DNA of 64,000 bases from Dermatemys mawii (Eukaryota > Chordata > Testudines > Dermatemydidae), in the NCBI GenBank assembly GCA_007922305.1, contig ML677386.1, positions 10,521,830-10,585,829 on the forward strand. Reading direction: 5' to 3'. This document shows, piece after piece, positions 25,901 to 34,900 of this stretch; the stretch's first letter is position 1; each line of letters starts with the position of its first letter. The position numbers and the translations under genes are program-made. The notes below the pieces were generated by a model. The model was not told the origin of the DNA. It saw nothing but the letters and a program-made list of their open reading frames with translations, and made no database searches.

Positions 25901-28900
25901 CCCACTTGCCCTCTTTTGGGTTGGAAATCCCTTAGTTACAATACCGTGAAATTTCAGATTTAAATATCTGAAACCATTAAATTTATTATTTTTAAAATCC
26001 TATGAGAGTTAAATTGACCAAACTGGACCATGAATTTGGCAGGTCACTATTCATAAGTAACTTTTTAAGAGTGCTATAACTGAAAAAGAAAAAAAATTCC
26101 CTTTGTACATTTCACAGCATGTGGTGTATAGTCAGTTCCTCTACTACAATTCCTTATCTATTTTTCATTTGGGTCTGTTTTTCGTAAAACAAAAAGGAAG
26201 AAAACTATTTGTTACAAAATAAGGGAAAAAAAAGATTAGAACCATAACATTGGCAGGAGGACTCAGAGGCATGTATTGTAATTGTAGCTATTTTTAACCA
26301 ATTTTTCAAACCGACTATAGATCAAGTTGGTGTCACTTTAACGAGAGATTGACCTTAATTGTACAAATCAGAAATTTTGGATTTTGAGGTACCCGCAAGA
26401 TGTTTCCTGGGAGTGGGGCTGGATGGAGTACAAAATAGATCATTCATACCCTGTGAGATGTAAGCTAACTACTAAATCTATGCAATGCAATATGCTGTTA
26501 CAATAGTAAAGTCGAGAGTGTAGTTTTATCACCTACAATATTTATTATATAGTAAGACAGACTTTTTTTCATAATTTATTAAATGAGATACAGTAAAAAA
26601 AACTGGATTATTCAACCATCTCTAGGGATATCTGAACCTTCCCGCAATAAGGGGAGATGAACATCAGGCTTCAAAGTCTGTCCTTAGTAGGGTGACCAGA
26701 CAGCAAATGTGAAAAATCAGGACGGGGTGGGTGGTAATAGGAGCCAGAGAAGAAAAAGACCCAAAAATCAGGACTGTCCCTATAAAATTGGGACATTTGG
26801 TCACCCTAGTCCTTTGAGTAGTGAAATGCTGAGCATAGACTTCAAAACCTCCTCAGTAATCTCCTTCATAGCCAGATAGTTCTGCTGAACTGAGGTGCTC
26901 AACAGCTCCAGTTCTGAAAAAGCTGAGGAGCTCTATAGAACTGGAACATCAGCAACCTTCATATAAGGACAGTCCCAGTTAACTGGGATTCAACTAATGA
27001 AGATTAGACTGCACTGGTCCCTAAAATAAGGAATACTGCAATGGGCACTCTTTCTTTGACCAAATAATCTTAGCCCTGAGATCACTTCTAAATAATGTCA
27101 TTCCTATCGATATAGCTATACTTCAATATGGTTTTACAGAATTTGTCTAACAACTCATGATTTAGGTAATCAATTTAGGAAACGTTCAGGTTAAAATATC
27201 TATTTATCCTGGAAAATAGCTGGGAGGGAGACAGGAAGGTTAGGGGAATGCCCTTACCTCTGAAAATCCTGGTGAATTTGGAAGGCGTTTTGTTTCATAA
27301 AGCTCCAGAAACTGAGCAACACCTTCCCTTGTCAAAGTTTTGTTTTCACTCTCAAACATCCTTTTGTAAATGCACATATGCCATGACGGGTGAAACCACC
27401 AACAACCTGGTACAAAGATGACAACTTTAACTGGTGTGTCAAATGACACTGATATCAGCATGTAGTCTGTCTAGAAGTAAATTTTAAAGAAGTGTATCAA
27501 ACTAATGTATAAAATATTGAAGGTACCATGACATGATGATTAGCCATTACAAAACACTAGTTAGAAAGATGTTATACAGGTAGCTGTTTATCTGGTGTCT
27601 AAAATGTGCTTTTCTTTAAAATGTGTATATTGTGTTTATTAACACAGCTTGAAAAACCTACCCAATGCTTTCTAGTTTAAAGACTAAAACTAACAGCAAG
27701 AGTGAAAAATACTTGTTTCCTATTCCTCTCCAAGCCACTCCCTTTGTAATTCAAGGTAACAAACAGCTATCCACTGTATTTACTTGTGACAAACTTTCAA
27801 TCAACTATTTAACAGATTACTATTTAACTTACTACTCATTTTATTTTGGTTAGATCTTTTTTCCCTTTTCAGATTCACTCCATCATGGTGTATCTTTCCC
27901 AGTGTTGTCTCTGGTATCCAGTTCCTTTCTCTCCTGTGTCTAACGCATGGGTCAGCAACCTTTCAGAAGTGGTGTGCCAAGTCTTCATTTATTCACTCTA
28001 ATTTAAGGTTTCAAGTGCCAGTGAAACATTTTAACATTTTTAGAAAGTCTCTAAGTCTATAATATAGAACTAAACTATTGTTGTATGTAACGTAAATAAG
28101 GTTTTTAAAATGTTTAAAAAACTTAATTTAAAAATTAAATTAAAATGCAGAGCCCCGCAGACCGGTGGCCACAACCTGGGCAGAGTGCGTGCCACTGAAA
28201 ATCGACTCACATGCTGCCATTGGCACCTATGCCATAGGTTGCCTACCCTGGTCTAATAATGTTGCCCAGGCAGTCTGGCTCAAAACCTTCCTCCCCAGCA
28301 TGTGAGCCAGGGAAAGATGAACTTAAAACTGGCTCCATATTCCTGGTTCCCTGGTCCATGGCTGCTGCCTTGTTCTCCTGGCATTCTAGCTCACCATCTT
28401 ATTTTCTAGCTCCTGCTGCTATCTGGCTTTCTTAAGCAAAAGCAAACCAAGTGGAAATGGGCCTATTTGTGAGGTGGGAAAGATGAAAATTAAAGGAATT
28501 TCATGATGATAGAATAAGTAACTTTGTTGCAGGTACTGGTCTAAACAGCACTGACTGTCATGACTGAAATCAACTGCATCAATAAGTCATGTCTCACTTC
28601 AGACAGTAGCAGGGAGAGCTGATCCACAGTCCTCACTCTGACTTTGGTACCACAGGCCTCACGAGATGATTTGTGCAAGGAGTGATGATGACCCTCGTCT
28701 CAAGTGCTTGAGTAGCCCTTCTTGGATCTTAATTCAAGTTTTCGTCCCAAAGAACTAAACAGTCTTTGGAACCTTGTGAGAAGATCCTAATGAAGGTGAC
28801 ATCTCTTCTCCTCATGTAATCTAGGAGACTTTGCATCATTGTCAGGGAAAACAGATGCAGAGCTTATGGGGCACTTCTAATCAGTATATACTCAGCTCTG

Positions 28901-31900
28901 ACAACTCCTGTCTGGGCTAGATCAAGGGTTGGATGCATTGATTGTTCAATAAAGTAGTCCCTCAAACACTACTTTCTTTTATTTCTGTCTCCTCTTCTTG
29001 AATGACATGCAGATGCTACATTTCTCTCTCACATGGACCTCTCTGAAGAATATGAGGCATCTGATGTAAGCATCTCTTGCTCATAACAGCCCTGCAAGGA
29101 CAATGCTTGAAGGCCAGGGACTTCTGAATTTCAAAGCTAATGCTGGAGGCTTTGATAAAAATATCAAAGGAAAGTCTCATCAAGAATAAAAGAATAATTA
29201 AAACTAGTATGCTATCTACTAACACTACTCTATTTACACTAATATAGATAGTAAGTGCTAAACATGAGAGAGAGGACCACTGGCACCAGACACACAGGGG
29301 GCTCCAACTCCTAGCCGCAGGCAATTCAGTCTGAGAGCAAGTTAATGACAGGAAGATAAAGGTGGTGTTATTTGATCCATAAAAATCTACAGAATCATCA
29401 TTTCAGTGGTGTCACCCTGTGTATCATGACAAGAAAGATCCGCTACTTTCCCAGCTCCAGGTCCTCCGATTGGTGGAAATTTTGCTAGTATAATGTCATC
29501 AGAAATGGGTAGACTTAGGTATCCTTTGAAAGCCTTTTTCCTCCTCAAACACAATGGTACCAAATACAACAAACTTAAAATAATTACGTAGATATATATT
29601 CAAGAAAATGTTTAAAATCAACTCTCTTTTAATTACATTTTAGCACAAGCATGTCAAAAATGCAGCCATCACAAAATTAAATTGTGGCTCTCAACTGACA
29701 GTGCCGAGTTATCAGTTAATGCTCATAAAATGATAGCTAATTCTAACAAGATCAGCCTTTAACTCAGCACTACTTGAGGTGCCAGAATGAACGACCCGTA
29801 TATGAATCCTGCCGATAATAGCAGCTAGCCCCACTGATTTTGCTCAGTTCATTTAACATTCCTTATGCAGCTGGAACGCATGAACAAATATATCTGCAGA
29901 ACCGAATCAAAATGTGTCATGACACTCGAGGTGGGCCTTTACAGGCCTGTTCAACAGGCTAGTTAAAGTAGTCAAGAGAGGGCTAAATGGAAGAAAATAT
30001 GAGCAAGCAGCAGGTACAAAATCGAGATACTGAGAACAAAATTAATTAAGAAACAAAGGGCATGCAGAGAAAAAATGCTTGAGTTGCCTATGCACTAATA
30101 GCAGGAGCCCAAGTAACTAACAGAATTGGAATTGCTCATTTATGAACATAAATTTAATTTAACTGGTATTGCTGAAACCTGACGGGATGATTCAAATAAC
30201 TGGAATAATCCCAACTATGCATAAAATGATGGGGTCTAAATTACTGTTACCACTCACAAAAGATCTTCGAGACACACCTGATAGTTCTCTGAAAACATGC
30301 ATTCAAGGAGCAGTGGCAGCCAAAAAAAGCGAACAGAATGTTAGGAACCATCCAGAGAGAGAGAGAAATAGAAAGACAGAAAATATCAATGCCATTACAT
30401 AAATCCAGTATTTTGAATTCAGCATGCAGTTTTGGTTACCCCCATCTCAAAATGTATTGTGACAGAGCTCCAAGTTTGTACTTGTGGGTCCTGCGCTTCC
30501 TGGCAGATTTAGGGGCCTCAGAAACTCATCTAGGCCCCAGAGGGACCTCCCTTTCACAGTATAATTGGCAAGAGTCACCACCTAGTGAGTTACCTTCATC
30601 ACAGGCCAGTATGGAAGATGGAAAAACGGGGGGGGGGAGCCCGGGCCCGCCCTCTACTCCGGGCTCCAGCCCAGGGACCCTAATAGTATCAGCTAAGATG
30701 GCTGACCTTTTATCCACAAAGCACAATTCAATTCCCTGGGTTACTTCCCCACAGCAGTCTCCGCTTCTTCAAATTCCACTTCACCCTTACCTCAGGGCCT
30801 CCTTCCTTCTGGATGATATGTTGTCCACCACTCAGTCTCATCAACAGCACAACCTCCTTCCACAGCTCCTGACACCCACAGCCCACCTGACTAACTGGGA
30901 GGTTTTTATCTGGATTCAGCCAGTCCCTGATTGGCTTCAGGTGTCCCAATTAGGCTAGCTGTTTCTACTCTTTTCTAGAAGGTTCTTAATTGGCCCCAGG
31001 TGTCTTGATTGGTGTGGAGTAGCCTTTGTTTGGCTATCCAGGGAACAAGGACCTGCACATCCTAAGGCTGATATACCTGCCTTCCAGCACTCTCCTATAT
31101 CCTTCTGGTCTGACTCCGTCACAGTATATATTAGAATTGGAAAAGGTAAAAAAAGGCAACAAAAATAATTAAGGGTATGAAACAGCTTCCATATGAGGAG
31201 AGATTAAAAAAAGACTGGGACTTTTCAGCTTGGAAAAGAGACAAGTAAGGGGGATATGATAGAGATGTACAAAAACATGAATGGTGTGAAGAAAATGAAT
31301 AAGGAAGTGTTACTTACGCCTTCACATAACACAAAGACCAGGCATCATACAATGAAATTAAAAGGCAGCAGGTTTAAAACTAACAAATGAAAGTACTTAT
31401 TCACACAACGCAGTCAATCTGTGGAACTTGTTGCCAAGGGATGTTGTGAAGGCCATGTCATAATCAAAAAGCTACTGTCTCACACTCTCATGAGGGACAA
31501 GTTAACTGCATACTTTTCAGGGGAAGTTTTACAGCAAGCAAAAAACTGCTCACAGAATTTTGTCATCACATGACATAATAAAGCTGTTATTCCACACTGT
31601 TCAGTGGAGTTTCTTCATTAAAAGGGTGACACTAAAATCGTCTTGCATCAATGCACTAGAGAGAATTGCAACTGAACTCTGGATTTTCGCACAAGACTCT
31701 ACCCAAGACTTCCACAAGATTCTGGTTTTGTGCCTTCTGTTAGGGATCAGAATCACTGTATAAGCCTCAGTAAAGTGTCCTTATCACTTAAAGCATTAAA
31801 AGCCGCTGCGCTGCCAGGTGTCCACACCCTTTTAGGATGTGACACTACTGGAAGACTGGTATGAAAAAACAAACTTATCTTACTGGAAAGCATCTGATTC

Positions 31901-34900
31901 AGCCTCTGAAGACTCCCTCCTCATTCTGAAGGTGCTTGGAATAGCTGAGACAGCCATAAATGCACTGAAGGCGTTCATAACGTGTGTTTATCATTTGAAA
32001 ACCAACATTACAGCACTTACAGATATACAATGGTGGATGTTTTCCATAAAACTGACAAACAAAGGAAAATTGCCACCAATAAAGGATGCATTTATACTTG
32101 CTATCAAGAAAGCAAATTATCGAGGACTAGAACGGCTCTGGGATGATCAAGCACATCCAAAGCAAGCCTCCCCTATCAGGCATCAATAGGTCTTGGAGAA
32201 CAGATTGATCACATCAGTTGTGTGTGAACTACCATGCACTCCCAAATCAATCCTTCAGCTAATCAAATGCTTGTCTGCAAAGACCAGATGTGTGCCAACT
32301 TAAAAATTTGTGGCCAACAGCTTGGCCTGAATGAAGAAGCATGAGTGTGGCACAAACAACATCAGCGTGACAACATGTCTAGCAGTGGTAGCCAGACACA
32401 ACACTGATGACTTTGATAAATAAATGTTTCAAGTCCTACATGTCATGGTTAACTTCCCTAGGATTATCAATGTCTTTTTCATATAAACAATGCATACCTG
32501 TGTTGAAGTATAATTCAAAAAGCAACTTTTTAAACATTTTTGTGAATCTCTCTCTACATAATTGTTCTAGGTGCTTTGTATTCGTGGGAGAAAAGTGTCA
32601 TTTAAAAGCCCTAACTCAATCCATTTCCAACAGCACTGTATTAGCAAAATTTCCAACAACTAGAGGACCTGAAGCTGGCAGCAAGTCTAACCACCACAAT
32701 GCAGAGGGTGATACCACTGATATGATTCTGTACATTTTTACTAATCAGATGACACCTCCCTTGCCTTTGTATCACTAACTTGCTCATGGAATGAGATTTT
32801 ACTACATTCTGCTTCCAGATACTGTAATAATTAGGAACTCAAGTGATGTGATTTCACCCTTTATGCCCTCAACTGGAGGCACCAGGAAGCTTATGAAAAT
32901 TCTCTGACTCAAGTGCACTGAATACACATACAACTAAGTGAAACAGATATAAGTACTCAAAGAAAAATTAGGAGTTCTTGCCACAAAATTAGATTCCATC
33001 TTACTTCGAAGCACAGTGGGCCCTGAAATGTATTTTTGGTGTATAGTCTAAAAATCAATATGGAAAGCAAACCTGAATAGGAAACACATCTAGCTTAAAG
33101 ATGTGTTTCAAGTGAATGGTAAAGGAAAACACATTACCATATAAATGAAAGTGTAGGTTTAAACAAAAAAACCAAAAAACAAACACCACACATTATTTTA
33201 ACCTAATGGTTAGGTAGCAATGTCTGAAAAAATTACCTTACCTTTTTCTGATACTGCATATTCATACAAACTGTTTAATTTTGGTAAGACTGGCTTTATA
33301 ACATGTATCTGAAATTCAAAAGCAGATTTTATATAATTAATTTAGTTCAACATTCAAACCAAAAAGTTTGTATCATGGCTATACTTATGGGTTAAAACTT
33401 GCTCTCAGCTACATTAGTATAAAACTGGAGTAACTTTATTTACATTAAGAGTTACTCTGAACCTTTACCTTTGGTAATTAATCATAGGATCTGGTGTATG
33501 GTACTTAGTTTACAAAATTCTTATTAAACTGCCTTCTCTGTCATGGGGGGAGATCAGACCCACCCTCTGGACACCTCCCCTTACTGCAGGAAGCGCTATG
33601 GCTACTGCCAGCTCTAAAGGCACCCAGCAGCATAGGGGAGATCAGACCCACCTCCATCTCCAGGAATCTCTTCTGGCTGCAGGAAGCTCTGCAGCTGCTG
33701 CCTTCACAGCCCAGCTTCAAAAGCAGCACAGGAGTGAGGGTGGCAATCCCATGATCCCCCTTCATCAGCTTTGTGACCCCCTCAAAACCTCTTTTTGAGT
33801 CAGGACCTCCATGGTCACAACACCATGAAATTTCAGATGTAAACATCTGAAAACATGAAACTGACCAATTTTAAAACCCTCCGGCCGCGAAATTGATCAA
33901 AATGAACCATGAAATTGGTAGGGCCCTAGTGACGGGGTTTACAGACCCCACTCTATGGATAAAAGGAGTAGTGAAACAGTACTGTGCCCAGAATGCCCCA
34001 CCTCTCAGCAGCTGCCAGGCATGTTCCCTATGGAGGATCTGCTTAAACAGGAAGCTCTGGCAGTCAGCATGGGGAAGAGTGAAGGAGAGACTGGCTGCAA
34101 GAAGGCAAATAAGAGAGTAGTTGCTGAACCAGAGCAATATAGAAGGGGAAGACTGGGACAGTAAGACATGGCCAGGAGACTGGGGAGGCTGACCTCACCC
34201 ACTCTTCTCCCTGAGCCAACGGAACAAGTGGACTCTGGGAGTGACCTAGAAAGCTCCCCCTGCAGCTGGAGACTGTACAAAGAGAAGTCTGGGACGATGA
34301 TAAAACAGGGAAGGTAGGAAGTGGTCCAGGGAAGCTTAATCTAGAGTAGCAACCAGAAGGGACTGAGCCACTCCTTGCCTCTCCCTTCCTTGAACCCTAA
34401 GCCAGGACCTGCTGGACAGGGAGGACCTGTGTCTCCCCTCTCTCCTCCCCCTGACTCCTGAGACATCACATAGGACTTGGGGGGAGAGCTAGCAAATTGT
34501 GCCTTCGCTGCAAGACTGCCCAGAAGATTTGTCTCAAGACTGTGAGAGACAGTTTGGTTGCAGCCAGGTCATTAGGCCTGCGAGCCCTAGCGCAAAGCCC
34601 ACTACAATATAGAAAAACAAATCCTCAGACCAGACAATACAGGTGGTGAGACTGAGCTGGAATAAGGGGAAGGCTGGAAAGTAGCAGATAAAATAATAGG
34701 ACTAGACCATGGAGTGTGGAAAGGGAAGTCTTCATGTCACAAAATGAATGATCAAATACTACCCACACTTTGAAATGAAATAGGGCTAAAGTCAATAGGA
34801 GTCTTTTCATTGTGATGTGTGATTGTCAATCACAAAACGTGTGATTGATAATACTGCTCATTGTGTGCATGTATAATCAGAAATACACAGCATGCTATAA

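Noticed and set aside
30338..30958. 206-codon plus-strand frame
   Set aside because: Spans the CR1-LTR junction and most of the solo LTR; it is not a gene.
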